NCBI GenBank assembly: GCA_903875605.1
Contig: CAIQWT010000087.1
Span: 62,001 to 126,000 of the forward strand
Direction: 5' to 3'
From: an uncultured Geobacteraceae bacterium
Lineage (GTDB): Bacteria > Desulfobacterota > Desulfuromonadia > Geobacterales > Pseudopelobacteraceae
Length of the DNA stretch: 64,000 nt
The notes below the pieces were generated by a model. The model was not told the origin of the DNA and made no database searches. It worked only from the letters and a program-made list of their open reading frames with translations. Each line of letters starts with the position of its first letter. Position 1 is the stretch's first letter. Positions 1 through 8,432 of the stretch are shown here, piece by piece. The position numbers and the translations under genes were made by a program.

Positions 1-727
1 TGCGATAAACACCCATCGGGATAATATAAACGGGGTGCGTACCCATAAAATACTGTCCACGCCCCCAGCGCATGCGGCCATGCCAGATACTTTGGTGGGA
101 TGATCCCATAAGGCGTTTATGGATGATGTCCAGTTTTGAGTTACGGATACTTCGGGTGCGCCAACCGGTGATACGAGCCTTGTGATAAGCAATGCCGTCC
201 CAATGTACCTGGCGTACAAAACCACCTATAGCCTCGAAACATTTTCGGCGGTAAAAATTTACCATGCCAGCGACCATCTCGTCGCTGGCACGCTCCTCCA
301 CCAGACCACCATTTTCTTCAATAAAAACCTTACCGCTACCTGAACCGAGATGTGCGTCTTTCTCAAAATACTCGACAAGAGTGAAAAAATAGTCCGGTCC
401 GATCTCAATGTCACCATCCATCTTGCAAATATAGTCGTAATCTTTAGTAATGATTTGGTCGTAACCGAAATAAAAGGCCTCAACCACACCAGGTCCAACC
501 GCCCGCACACCTCTATCCTGACGTTTGACCACCCGTATCCAGGGGTGCTCACGGGAGGCGCGTTCGGCAATAGCAAAGGTTTCATCGGTTGAGCCGTCAT
601 CAACCAGCAGCCACTCCACCGGCTTCAGCTTCTGAGCAACTAGGGAGTCAATTGTTCCCTGCAGATACTCTGCTTCATCCCTCACCGGTGCGACTATAAC
701 AATGCGCCTTCCTGCAGACTCACTCAT
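1..727 (-). CDS. Family 2 glycosyltransferase, C-terminus cut by window edge
   Basis: The frame opens at ATG 727-725 and stays open to base 1, giving at least 242 residues. The N-terminus (MSESAGRRIVIVAPVRDEAE) is the GT-A nucleotide-binding start. VDDGSTDET lies near residue 43, and the metal-binding stretch KMDGDIEIGPDYFF near 100. A later GRMRWGRGQYF segment resembles the acceptor-side region of GT2 enzymes. The ATG overlaps the stop of the upstream GT4 gene (ATGA), so the two are translationally coupled. GT2 enzymes move a sugar from a nucleotide donor onto a polysaccharide or lipid acceptor at the cytoplasmic membrane. Donor and acceptor cannot be read from the sequence. Confidence 0.85.
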   Translation of the reverse strand, partial: MSESAGRRIVIVAPVRDEAEYLQGTIDSLVAQKLKPVEWLLVDDGSTDETFAIAERASREHPWIRVVKRQDRGVRAVGPGVVEAFYFGYDQIITKDYDYICKMDGDIEIGPDYFFTLVEYFEKDAHLGSGSGKVFIEENGGLVEERASDEMVAGMVNFYRRKCFEAIGGFVRQVHWDGIAYHKARITGWRTRSIRNSKLDIIHKRLMGSSHQSIWHGRMRWGRGQYFMGTHPVYIIPMGVYR

Positions 728-2007
728 GGCTTCGATCCTGACAAGATAGATTTGAATAACTGTGACAGTTTTTCAGCGTTTGCTTCTTCCGAAAACTCGC
801 CTTCGACTTTAAGTCTACCGCCAGTGATACAACGATTTCTAATATCATTTTCCAACAAGCGGATGATGGCATCAGCAAGAGACTGTGGATCTGCCGGCGG
901 CACAATCAGGCCGGAAATTTCATTTTCAACAAGCTCCGGAATAGCAGAGACATCTGTAGATATAACCGGAATACCTGCAGCCATGGATTCCATCAACGCT
1001 ACAGGAATGCCGTCCATGTCTCCGTTACTGTCCACACGGCAAGCAAGAACAAATTGGTTAAGTCCGCACAACCATCCAGGAACCGTATCATTGGCCATCG
1101 GACCGAGAAATTCTATACAGCCTGAAACACCTTCCTGCTCAGCCTGTTTCAGCAAATCAGCTTTAAGCGGACCGTCGCCGGCTATTTCAATACTAAAATC
1201 TTTGCCGCTCCTGTGTAGAATGCCTGCTGCGGCAACAAGTGTATCGAACCCTTTTTTTTCAACCAGACGACCGAGGGAACCGATGACAAAGGCACATTCA
1301 GCAACATCCTTTTTAGGCACGTCGTTGAGGGCATTTAGCACAGACAGCTTCAGTCTGTTTATCCTATCATCAAAACGCTCAATGTCCACCCCGCAGCGCA
1401 CAATGGCAATTTTTTCATCTTTTGCTCCCTGCAACACCAAAAAGCGGCGATTAAACTTTGAGATGGTCATCGCCTGTGCAGCCCGGAAAACTTTCTCCTT
1501 CAACAACCATCCCCGTTCAAACAGGTCATTAGCGTGGGAAGTGAAACTGAAAGTAATTCCGGCAAGACTAGCAGCGTACATAGCAATATCTGTAGGAACA
1601 TGGGCAAAATGTACGTGCAGATGCCGGCAACCATTTTTTCCCAGGATTCGGGCAAGCCTGGTGGCTGCAAGGAAGCGGTAGAGCAGACCGGCTGAAGCTC
1701 TGCCGAAAAAGCCCACTTTTTTCATATCTCCAAGCAGCATGCAGACAGTAAAAAAGTAGCGTATCGGATGAAGTATTTTGCAGATGACCGCTGCTGTCAG
1801 GAACGATGCAGCACCTTGTGAGTAAAGCTGAATAGTTTCCGCTGCCAACGCCCTGGCGCACTCCTCGGTTGCCGGTGATGCAGGTGGATGAACGGAGATA
1901 GAAAGCACATCAAAGCCCTTTTCACGCAATGCCAGTATCTCGTGATACACAAAGGTTGCAGAGAGTGCCGGTATTTCTGGTGCCAGATAAGCGATACGCG
2001 GTTTCAT
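724..2007 (-). CDS. Family 4 (GT-B) glycosyltransferase
   Basis: A 427-residue GT-B enzyme. The N-terminal Rossmann domain begins MKPRIAYLAPEIPALSATFV, which is typical of colanic-acid/EPS GT4 proteins. The donor-binding C-terminal domain carries GSLGRLVEKKGFDTLV and the catalytic EX7E-type segment ALMESMAAGIPVISTD. I chose ATG 2007 because an in-frame start 28 codons upstream would overlap the preceding gene and has no family-like sequence. Only one base separates it from the upstream lyase-like gene, and it overlaps the downstream GT2 by 4 bases, so the three form a tight operon. It probably adds a sugar from a nucleotide donor to a lipid-linked repeat unit. The specific sugar is unknown. 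Confidence 0.85.
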   Translation of the reverse strand: MKPRIAYLAPEIPALSATFVYHEILALREKGFDVLSISVHPPASPATEECARALAAETIQLYSQGAASFLTAAVICKILHPIRYFFTVCMLLGDMKKVGFFGRASAGLLYRFLAATRLARILGKNGCRHLHVHFAHVPTDIAMYAASLAGITFSFTSHANDLFERGWLLKEKVFRAAQAMTISKFNRRFLVLQGAKDEKIAIVRCGVDIERFDDRINRLKLSVLNALNDVPKKDVAECAFVIGSLGRLVEKKGFDTLVAAAGILHRSGKDFSIEIAGDGPLKADLLKQAEQEGVSGCIEFLGPMANDTVPGWLCGLNQFVLACRVDSNGDMDGIPVALMESMAAGIPVISTDVSAIPELVENEISGLIVPPADPQSLADAIIRLLENDIRNRCITGGRLKVEGEFSEEANAEKLSQLFKSILSGSKP

Positions 2008-2008
2008 G

Positions 2009-2878
2009 TCATCGTTTTCCTTTGGTCTGCAACCGCTCCATGCGCGGAGGTGTATCAAAACTGGTATCGAGGCTGACCGTGATGTCGTCATTCAGCAACA
2101 CCCCGCTCCGGTTTTTGTCTTGTCCATACAATCCCCAGTGTGCCTCGCAAAGTCCGACGCCATCTGCTCCCCAATCTTTTATTGCTTCGGCGATAAGACG
2201 GTCATCCTGAAATAACATGATGCCGCTATTATCAACCTTTACTTCAACCTTTACCCATTGGCGCATAGGAAATGGGATGCTGGAAATCCTTGTATACGTA
2301 CCCTTGCTAAAAACCGGAACATGAAACAGAACCAGTCGATCCTCGCCCTGCTCAAAGCCCAGGTTAACGCCGAACAAATCTTTCCAATCCTGTTTGTTGC
2401 TGTAGGTGGCAAAACTGAACCAACCGCGCTGGGTTGATGAGGGAAAATCTGCCCACACGTGGAAAGTGGAACGGTAACCGCCACGATAACACTCAGGCAG
2501 TAAAAGCGCCGGATATAACCGGTGGCTGTCTCCACCGGGTGGGTTAGCTGCTATAATTTCACCGCGCAATACCGACCCACGCCCGGAACCGGTTGGATCA
2601 GGGATCACTGTGAGCTTTCCAGCGGGAAATCCTTCGATGTGCCACCAGCTATATTCTTCAAGATTACCGGTTTCGTGGTGAGCCTGCCAATAAGGGGAAA
2701 TTCCGGATGCCGGTTTCGCATTGGAAATCGGTACAGGCATTGATTCTGCAGTGCGCGAAAAGCTGCCTTCATCCTGCCTCTTACCGGGAAGATTGTGGAC
2801 AATATTGCGAATAACACACACCGCAGCAACTGCGACAAGTGCCAATATTAAATACCTGAATATTTGCATAGTCGGCAT
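2009..2878 (-). CDS. Membrane-anchored polysaccharide lyase-like (jelly-roll) protein
   Basis: About 289 residues. A hydrophobic segment near the N-terminus (FRYLILALVAVAAVCVI) is a membrane anchor or uncleaved signal. The rest is a beta-rich domain with WWHIEGFPAGKL, PECYRGGYRSTFHVWADF, RGWFSFATYSN and a C-terminal EAHWGLYGQDKN segment. This pattern resembles the heparin-lyase-like concanavalin fold often found in EPS operons of Geobacter-type bacteria. A periplasmic role in trimming or binding the polymer is inferred from the neighbouring glycosyltransferases. A TTG 27 bases upstream and an ATG nine bases downstream are alternative starts, and no strong ribosome binding site decides between them. 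Confidence 0.6.
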   Translation of the reverse strand: MPTMQIFRYLILALVAVAAVCVIRNIVHNLPGKRQDEGSFSRTAESMPVPISNAKPASGISPYWQAHHETGNLEEYSWWHIEGFPAGKLTVIPDPTGSGRGSVLRGEIIAANPPGGDSHRLYPALLLPECYRGGYRSTFHVWADFPSSTQRGWFSFATYSNKQDWKDLFGVNLGFEQGEDRLVLFHVPVFSKGTYTRISSIPFPMRQWVKVEVKVDNSGIMLFQDDRLIAEAIKDWGADGVGLCEAHWGLYGQDKNRSGVLLNDDITVSLDTSFDTPPRMERLQTKGKR

Positions 2879-2959
2879 AGTGTCAAACTGACAGCATTTG
2901 TTCAAGGGGTAAAATTCACCCCACGATTTTTCCGGACAAATGTTTTTTATTTTAAATTA

Positions 2960-3000
2960 GGTCTACATAAAGTTGTATTCAGCGCAACTTTATGTAGACC
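2960..3000. repeat. Perfect 16-bp inverted repeat with 9-nt loop
   Basis: GGTCTACATAAAGTTG at 2960-2975 is repeated exactly in reverse complement at 2985-3000, around the loop TATTCAGCG. It lies between the HATPase gene (stop at 3072) and the start of the lyase-like gene, both on the minus strand. No T-run follows the stem in the direction of transcription, so it is not a standard Rho-independent terminator. It could be a recombinase site, a solo end of a lost mobile element, or an RNA hairpin. Confidence 0.6.
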
Positions 3001-3071
3001 GTAACAACAATGCAACCGATCAAAAGGCTGGGAACCGTTTTGGAAACGATAACGACTGGAGCCTCTAGTGC

Positions 3072-3734
3072 CTATACGCCAAGCGGCATATATATCATAA
3101 TGCTGGTACCATGGCAGGCGCCTTGATCTTGTTCACTGGATAAGGTCATAAAGCCGTTATGCTGAAGCACGATGGCAATCGCCATTGCCAGGCCGCGCCT
3201 GTTCACTTTGTCACACTCTTTGGCGATGAAAAACGATTCGAAGAACTTTTTTCTGTCCGTTTCATCCATTCCTGTCCCGGTATCAGCAACAAAAACAACA
3301 GCATATCTGCCCGGCCTCCCAAAACCATTGGCGGAGATAAACTGGTCATCCATGTCAAAAAGATCCGTGACAAATGTCAGTGTCCCCCCTTTCGGCATGG
3401 CATTCCGGGAATTAATGGCAAGATTTATCAGAACCTGCTCTATCTGGTCGCCGTCTGCATGCACAGTGAGAGATTGCTCGCAAAAAGTTACATCGACTGT
3501 AATGCTCTCTCCGGTAAGACTTGTTACAAAATCCACCACTCTGGAAACAATCATGTTCAAATTATGGTTCTGCTGTTTCACCGCCATTGTACGACTGAAC
3601 GCCGGAAGGTCGTAGCGCTTCACTACTGGGCGACCGGATACCGCAAGAAATTTCTGGGCATAGTCATTCAACTGATCATTCAGCCCCGCCTCTAACTGAA
3701 TAACTTTGCCGTAGTCCATCTGCTCGCTCGGCAT
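3072..3734 (-). CDS. Degenerate histidine-kinase ATPase module without phosphoacceptor His
   Basis: About 220 residues that match the C-terminal part of a PAS/DHp/HATPase kinase. The N-box is QVLINLAINSRNAM, the G1 box is ADTGTGMDETD and the F-box is FESFF. The G2 box reads RRGLAMAIA where GTGLGLA is expected. The DHp helices survive only as traces (LPAFSRTMAVKQQNHNLN), and no HDFNN or HE phosphoacceptor motif is present. ATG 3734 is preceded by GGGGGAG, so it is chosen over a longer reading frame starting 29 codons upstream. It is probably a relic or a non-phosphorylating ATP-binding protein. It lies directly downstream of a response regulator on the same strand. Confidence 0.6.
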   Translation of the reverse strand: MPSEQMDYGKVIQLEAGLNDQLNDYAQKFLAVSGRPVVKRYDLPAFSRTMAVKQQNHNLNMIVSRVVDFVTSLTGESITVDVTFCEQSLTVHADGDQIEQVLINLAINSRNAMPKGGTLTFVTDLFDMDDQFISANGFGRPGRYAVVFVADTGTGMDETDRKKFFESFFIAKECDKVNRRGLAMAIAIVLQHNGFMTLSSEQDQGACHGTSIMIYMPLGV

Positions 3735-3852
3735 ATTCTCCCCCTTGTCTGCTGCTTCGTGTACCTTCGTGTTAAATGCTGTTCGCGGCATCTTTGTACT
3801 TGCTGACCGCATCCTCGCCATACAGATGGCGACATGCGCTGTTCATAGGTCA

Positions 3853-4467
3853 TTATGCAGGAAACAAGTCATCAATAAGTGCCGTCTGCTCCACTGCACA
3901 GTCTGGACAAATGCCGTGGCTAAATAATGTTTTGGAATGTCTGCTGATGTAAGCCTCCAGCTGATGCCAGCTATTTTGATCATCCCTGATTTTCTTGCAG
4001 TATGAACAAATATGAATTATCCCTTCAAACAGCTTGACTCGTGCAAATGCTGCTTCAAGCTGAGCTCTCTGCTCTTTTACAAGGTCATGTCGCCGTTTCG
4101 ACTCAATATGGTTACGTACCCGCAGCTTGAGTAGATCCGGATTCACCGGTTTTTCGAGACAATCGATTCCACCGGACACAAGCTTAAGAAATTCAAAAAA
4201 AATGGTGTCTGCTACCGTTAAAAAAAGGATCGGGATATCTGCATATATTTTTTCTGCCTTGATTATCTTGCAGACATCAAAGCCGCTCATATCGGGCGTC
4301 ATTACATCCAGAATCAGCATATCAAATAATATTTCTTTGACATAGCTGACTGCATCACACCCATTTGTTGCTGTGTGAATTTCGTATTCACTCTGTAGGG
4401 ACTTCGTCAGCAGTTGAATGCTAACCGGATCGTCACCTACGATCAATATTCGGGGCTTATCGTTCAT
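3853..4467 (-). CDS. Response regulator with Cys-rich C-terminal tail
   Basis: 204 residues from ATG 4467, which follows GGGAG at good spacing. The receiver domain covers about residues 5-120: acidic pair in VGDDP (G replaces the usual D/E), phosphoacceptor Asp in LILDVMTPDMSG, and Lys in CLEKPV. A short coiled coil (KRRHDLVKEQRAQLEAAFAR) leads to a tail with HICSYCKKIRDD and GICPDC, two Cys-x2-Cys pairs. This tail recurs in single-domain regulators of Geobacter-type bacteria. It has no DNA-binding output domain, so output through protein contact or the Cys pairs is inferred. It lies between a hybrid kinase upstream and a kinase relic downstream. Confidence 0.8.
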   Translation of the reverse strand: MNDKPRILIVGDDPVSIQLLTKSLQSEYEIHTATNGCDAVSYVKEILFDMLILDVMTPDMSGFDVCKIIKAEKIYADIPILFLTVADTIFFEFLKLVSGGIDCLEKPVNPDLLKLRVRNHIESKRRHDLVKEQRAQLEAAFARVKLFEGIIHICSYCKKIRDDQNSWHQLEAYISRHSKTLFSHGICPDCAVEQTALIDDLFPA

Positions 4468-4478
4468 CGGAACTCCCT

Positions 4479-4664
4479 TCATTTTGTTAATGCCCTTTTC
4501 ATCTCAGTGATCAATTCCTTTTGTTCCATCGGTTTTGACAGATAGCCGTCAAAGCATTCTTCAAGAAAACGGTCAATTTCACCTTTTAATGCCAGGACGG
4601 TGAGAGCAATGACCTGCTGGCGGCAAGGGGTTTCGCTCTCTTTCGTGTGAATGACGGGGAGCAG
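4479..4664 (-). pseudogene. Receiver-domain fragment (C-terminal half)
   Basis: Directly after the hybrid kinase's TGA, the same frame stays open for 61 codons to a TGA at 4479. It encodes the last part of a receiver domain: RQQVIALTVLALKGEIDRFL, then ECFDGYLSKPMEQKEL. These match beta-4 to alpha-5 of a REC domain, with the conserved Lys in LSKP. The N-terminal half with the phosphoacceptor Asp is absent. It ends 12 bases before the response regulator ATG. It is a relic of a third receiver domain or of a deleted gene, and would be translated only by stop-codon readthrough. Confidence 0.6.
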
Positions 4665-7010
4665 TCAATCCGCCTGACTATTCGCACACTCCAGCAGTGC
4701 TTTTTCAAGCATTGTCCCGGTGACAGGCTTGAACTCATGCCTCAAAAATCCGTCGTTGCTTGTTGTTTTCAGAGCGACCGGCATCTCAAAAGCCGACAGG
4801 ACAATTGCCGGGATCGAGGAATTGAGTGCGTGCACCCGCTTTAACATGTCCACCCCGTCCATCACCGGCATCTGAATGTCGGTGATAATAATGTCCGGAT
4901 GGTGTTCACTATAAGCAGTCCACCCTTCCTCACCATTTTTTGCGGTTATCAGCTCACCTACAATACGGGTCAGGAACTCGCTATACAGCTCACGCGTTTC
5001 ATCGTCATCCTCAACATAAAGCACAGTCAGGCGCTTCAATTGGTCCAGATCCTGGTTACCGACAACTCGGATGTTTCTCTGCTCCATGCCTGTCTGGGGT
5101 AGCCACTTATCCAGCATCGTCTGCATTTCCTCAATTACAAACGGCTTGGTCAGGAAATCGTCCATACCGGCTTCAAGGCATTTGTCGCGATCTTCCCGCA
5201 AGCAGCTGGCTGTCAGGGCAATTACCGGAATGGCGTGATTATTGACGGCAGAAAGCGGACTCCGAATGATGGCAGTTGTATCGAAGCCGTTAAGCAACGG
5301 CATTTCACAATCCATAAGAACCAGGTCGTAGTCGTTCTTTTCGAGTGCAGCTACCGCCTCTCTGCCATTACCTACAACATCCACTTGATATCCTGATTTC
5401 ATGAGTAAGCGACGTATAATTATCTTGTTGAATCGGTCATCTTCGGCAAGAAGCAGGCGAGAATTGGACACGGCGTGAATCTTTTGAACCGGCTTCCCCG
5501 GCCGCTCGTACGGAACAGGGGCGGCACTGGTGACGCCCATTGCTCCAGCCTGCTGCTCCAGTTCGACGGCAAACCAGAACGTCGAGCCATCCCCTTCCGC
5601 GCTCTCCACGCCTAAGCGCCCTCCCATCAATTCGACCAGTTGCCCCGTGATGGCCAGCCCCAGGCCGGTTCCACCATAAAAACGTGCGGTGGAGGCTTCT
5701 GCCTGGGCGAATGGTTTGAATATATGAACCAGGTTGTCTGACGCAATGCCGACACCGCTGTCGCGCACCTCAAAACGGAGGGTTGTCCGTTCCCCCTCTT
5801 CAGCATCGATGCTGATATGTAATGAGACGGACCCTTCGTGGGTAAATTTAATGGCGTTACCAACCAGATTAGTAATAATTTGGCGCAATCGCTTTGCATC
5901 ACCTATCAAACGGTGTGGAACGTCCGGATCTATCTGTAAAACAAGATCCAGTTTTTTTGCACGGGCACTGAAAGAGAGAAGATTGATAAGAGCTGTTGCT
6001 TCTGCCTGCAGATCGAAATTCTGTGTTTCAAGTTCCATCTTGCCAGCTTCTATCTTGGAAAAGTCCAAGAGATCATTGACCAGTAACAGCAGGCTGTTGC
6101 CGCATGACTTGATAGCCTCGACATACGACTGCTGCTCTGTGGCCAGAGGTGTAATCTCCAGCAACTTGGCCATGCCGACAATACCGCCCATGGGTGTGCG
6201 GATTTCGTGACTCACATTGGCCAGAAATATACTTTTGAAATCACTGGCACTGTTGGCCAACTCGGTCAGGCGAAGCGAATTGTTAAGCGACTTCCGGAGA
6301 AGTTCGTTGCTCTCTTTCAGCTGTTCCTTATTTTCTTCCAGTGAGGCTATAATTTCTCTAATCCGCTTAAGCGAAGGACGAAAAACAAATAACAACTCGA
6401 AGACGAGGATCAGCAGTCCGACCAGCATGAATATTGTCTCCAGGCGCTGCATATAGGTAACCCGCTCCTGGGCCTCTCTGTCGAATTGGAAGGTGATCTT
6501 GTCCATAAGCTCCAGGTATTGAGACTCATTGGCCAGCAACACATCAACAGCGGTCCGAACAGCAGATGAAGCCGGCTTTTCTCCTGACGGCACGGCCAGC
6601 ATACTGCCTAGTGCCGCTTCCATGGTCGTATAGTACGGTTCTATCTCGCTAAAGAGTGCCACCACCTCCGGTGAATTTACCCGCCTTGGCAATCCAAGCA
6701 TGGCATCGCCACGCTGCAGCCCAAAATGAGCCAATTTCCAGGCGAGAAATGATTCTGCAATTTCACTGTTTATCCGAATCAGCTCATAGTCAGAAGCCGA
6801 CCGATCCAAAACGAGAACGCTCTTAGTCATATATTGTGACAGCATGCGCTGTCGCCCTGAGAGATTGATTACCCTGGAGTCACTGCCACTGATCTTGACA
6901 ACGGCTTGCATTATGAGCGAAGAGGATATCAGGGAAAGAGCAATGATCGATAAGGCAACAGCGTAGACTAACGTAAGGTTATGTAGTCGTTTACTCCACA
7001 TAGAGTTCAT
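4665..7010 (-). CDS. Hybrid sensor histidine kinase with PilJ-like sensor and two receivers
   Basis: 781 residues. Membrane segments at about 13-36 and 192-210 flank a periplasmic helical sensor. That sensor includes [14 protein letters not shown], a PilJ/NarX-like motif. The HisKA domain has phosphoacceptor His268 ([13 protein letters not shown]). The ATPase domain has the N-box around [10 protein letters not shown] (381-390), DSGVGI and GGTGLGLAI. Receiver 1 spans about 518-635 (Asp567 in LMDCEMP, Lys in LTKPF) and receiver 2 about 660-775 (Asp711 in ITDIQMP). GAGGAA lies 8 bases before the ATG. It probably relays phosphate to a separate regulator or HPt protein. The signal is unknown; PilJ-like sensors in other proteins bind nitrate or small ligands. 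The stop is followed in frame by a receiver fragment. Confidence 0.9.
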   Translation of the reverse strand: MNSMWSKRLHNLTLVYAVALSIIALSLISSSLIMQAVVKISGSDSRVINLSGRQRMLSQYMTKSVLVLDRSASDYELIRINSEIAESFLAWKLAHFGLQRGDAMLGLPRRVNSPEVVALFSEIEPYYTTMEAALGSMLAVPSGEKPASSAVRTAVDVLLANESQYLELMDKITFQFDREAQERVTYMQRLETIFMLVGLLILVFELLFVFRPSLKRIREIIASLEENKEQLKESNELLRKSLNNSLRLTELANSASDFKSIFLANVSHEIRTPMGGIVGMAKLLEITPLATEQQSYVEAIKSCGNSLLLLVNDLLDFSKIEAGKMELETQNFDLQAEATALINLLSFSARAKKLDLVLQIDPDVPHRLIGDAKRLRQIITNLVGNAIKFTHEGSVSLHISIDAEEGERTTLRFEVRDSGVGIASDNLVHIFKPFAQAEASTARFYGGTGLGLAITGQLVELMGGRLGVESAEGDGSTFWFAVELEQQAGAMGVTSAAPVPYERPGKPVQKIHAVSNSRLLLAEDDRFNKIIIRRLLMKSGYQVDVVGNGREAVAALEKNDYDLVLMDCEMPLLNGFDTTAIIRSPLSAVNNHAIPVIALTASCLREDRDKCLEAGMDDFLTKPFVIEEMQTMLDKWLPQTGMEQRNIRVVGNQDLDQLKRLTVLYVEDDDETRELYSEFLTRIVGELITAKNGEEGWTAYSEHHPDIIITDIQMPVMDGVDMLKRVHALNSSIPAIVLSAFEMPVALKTTSNDGFLRHEFKPVTGTMLEKALLECANSQAD

Positions 7011-7185
7011 AAATAAGATTCCTCATAGCGATAAGGTATAACTCCGGTATTCACTCTATAATGCAAAAAGTTGCACTGATTTCAATGTCGCTTTATTTGT
7101 TGCCTTGTTTCCCGCTCTTTAACTCCGCACATCTGTTCGCTCAGCATATGCCTCCATGTTCATTCGTGGTAGACGTAGCTTTCCG

Positions 7186-8220
7186 TTAGTGTGCGACGCG
7201 TACAATCAGCTTGCCAAAGTTCTTGCCCTCCAGCAGTCCGATAAATGCCTCAGGCGCATTTTCCAGGCCATCGACAACATCTTCACGGCACCTGATGCGC
7301 CCTTCATTCACCCAGGCGCTCATCCGCTGGTAAAACTCACCATAACGGTCGCCAAAGTCCTTGCAGGCTATGAATCCCTGCATCCTGATCCGTCTGGCCA
7401 GCAGCGTGCGGATCAGGAGCCCCGAGCGATCCGGACCTTGCGGCAGATAGGTGTCGTTATAATGGGCGATCAGCCCGCAGATCGGCACACGGGCGCCTGC
7501 ATTCAGCAGAGGCAGGACTGCGTCAAAGACCGCACCACCGACGTTCTCGAAGTAGACGTCGATGCCTTTCGGGCAGGAATACGCCAATTGTCGGGGAAAA
7601 TCGGCGCTGTGACGGTCAATACAGGCATCAAAGCCAAGCTCTTCGACAACATACCGGCACTTGGCACCTCCGCCGGCAATGCCAACCACCCGGCACCCCT
7701 TGAGCAGTAGCGCAATCTGACCAACCACTGAACCGACAGCCCCGCTCGCGGCGGCGACAACCAGCGTATCGCCGGCTTTTGGATGACCGATGTCAAGCAA
7801 GCCCATGTAGGCGGTAAAACCGGGCATACCGAGGAGACCAAGGGCCAGCGAAGGGTGCTTCATTTGGGAATCGAGCCTGGTGAGATCATTACCGTCGGAA
7901 ATGTCATACTCCTGCCAACCGCTGCAACCGAGCACCAGATTACCCGGATGAAAGTCCGGATTTTGTGAAACTTCCACGCGTGAGACAGTGCCTCCAACCA
8001 TGACGTTACCAACAGCGACAGGCGCGGCATAAGAGGGGGCATCGTTCATGCGGCAGCGCATGTAGGGATCAAGCGAGAGATAAAGAGTACGTAAAAGAAC
8101 CTCTCCGGCTGAAGGAATCGGAATTGTATTTTTTTCAAGCCGGAAGTGATCTTCTCTCGGGGCGCCGAAAGGGCGTGAATTAAGAACAATCCGGCGATTT
8201 AGGGAGTTATTTCCGGACAT
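7186..8220 (-). CDS. NADP-dependent MDR oxidoreductase (CurA/YncB-like)
   Basis: 344 residues, full length for the zinc-free medium-chain reductase group that includes leukotriene B4 dehydrogenase and E. coli CurA. The N-terminal GroES-like domain has LYLSLDPYMRCRMND. The Rossmann domain has AAASGAVGSVVGQIA as the NADP-binding loop, followed by GIAGGGAKC. DVYFENVGG and FGKLIVRV are also characteristic. No zinc-binding Cys cluster is visible. Known relatives reduce the double bond of alpha,beta-unsaturated carbonyls. GAGGAG lies before ATG 8220. It stands alone between signalling genes, so it is probably an independent transcription unit. Confidence 0.88.
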   Translation of the reverse strand: MSGNNSLNRRIVLNSRPFGAPREDHFRLEKNTIPIPSAGEVLLRTLYLSLDPYMRCRMNDAPSYAAPVAVGNVMVGGTVSRVEVSQNPDFHPGNLVLGCSGWQEYDISDGNDLTRLDSQMKHPSLALGLLGMPGFTAYMGLLDIGHPKAGDTLVVAAASGAVGSVVGQIALLLKGCRVVGIAGGGAKCRYVVEELGFDACIDRHSADFPRQLAYSCPKGIDVYFENVGGAVFDAVLPLLNAGARVPICGLIAHYNDTYLPQGPDRSGLLIRTLLARRIRMQGFIACKDFGDRYGEFYQRMSAWVNEGRIRCREDVVDGLENAPEAFIGLLEGKNFGKLIVRVAH

Positions 8221-8317
8221 AAGATCTTTCTCCTCGGATTGATAGTAGCAACTACCGTTCCAAAGAAAATTTGCAGACCATTATGCGGCTAACCTACTGT
8301 ATTTAAAGAATAAATTT

Positions 8318-8336
8318 GAGAGAGAGAGAGAGAGAG
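8318..8336. repeat. GA dinucleotide microsatellite
   Basis: An uninterrupted run of about nine GA units in the gap between the oxidoreductase gene and the regulator terminator. It lies outside any coding region I can support, about 100 bases upstream of the oxidoreductase start on the minus strand. Slippage could alter promoter spacing, but no promoter boxes around it are convincing. Confidence 0.7.
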
Positions 8337-8361
8337 GGAGATGGGTGCAGAAAAACCGTTA

Positions 8362-8401
8362 AAAAATCCGTGACATAAGACGGAATCGTTTAATGTCGCG
8401 G
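8362..8401 (-). terminator. Rho-independent terminator after the sigma54 regulator
   Basis: On the minus strand the stem reads CCGCGACAT, then a loop, then ATGTCACGG, with one C-A mismatch. It is followed at once by ATTTTTTAA. It begins about 30 bases after the regulator stop at 8433, so it would end the transcript that carries the CheB-CheR fusion and the regulator. Confidence 0.6.
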
Positions 8402-8432
8402 AATACATCGTGGAACCTCTGTGTAAATTTCT

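Noticed and set aside
752-1681. A 309-codon plus-strand ORF
   Set aside because: It lies wholly antisense to the GT4 gene, which has full family motifs; the plus-strand translation is Ser/Arg-rich and has no domain pattern.
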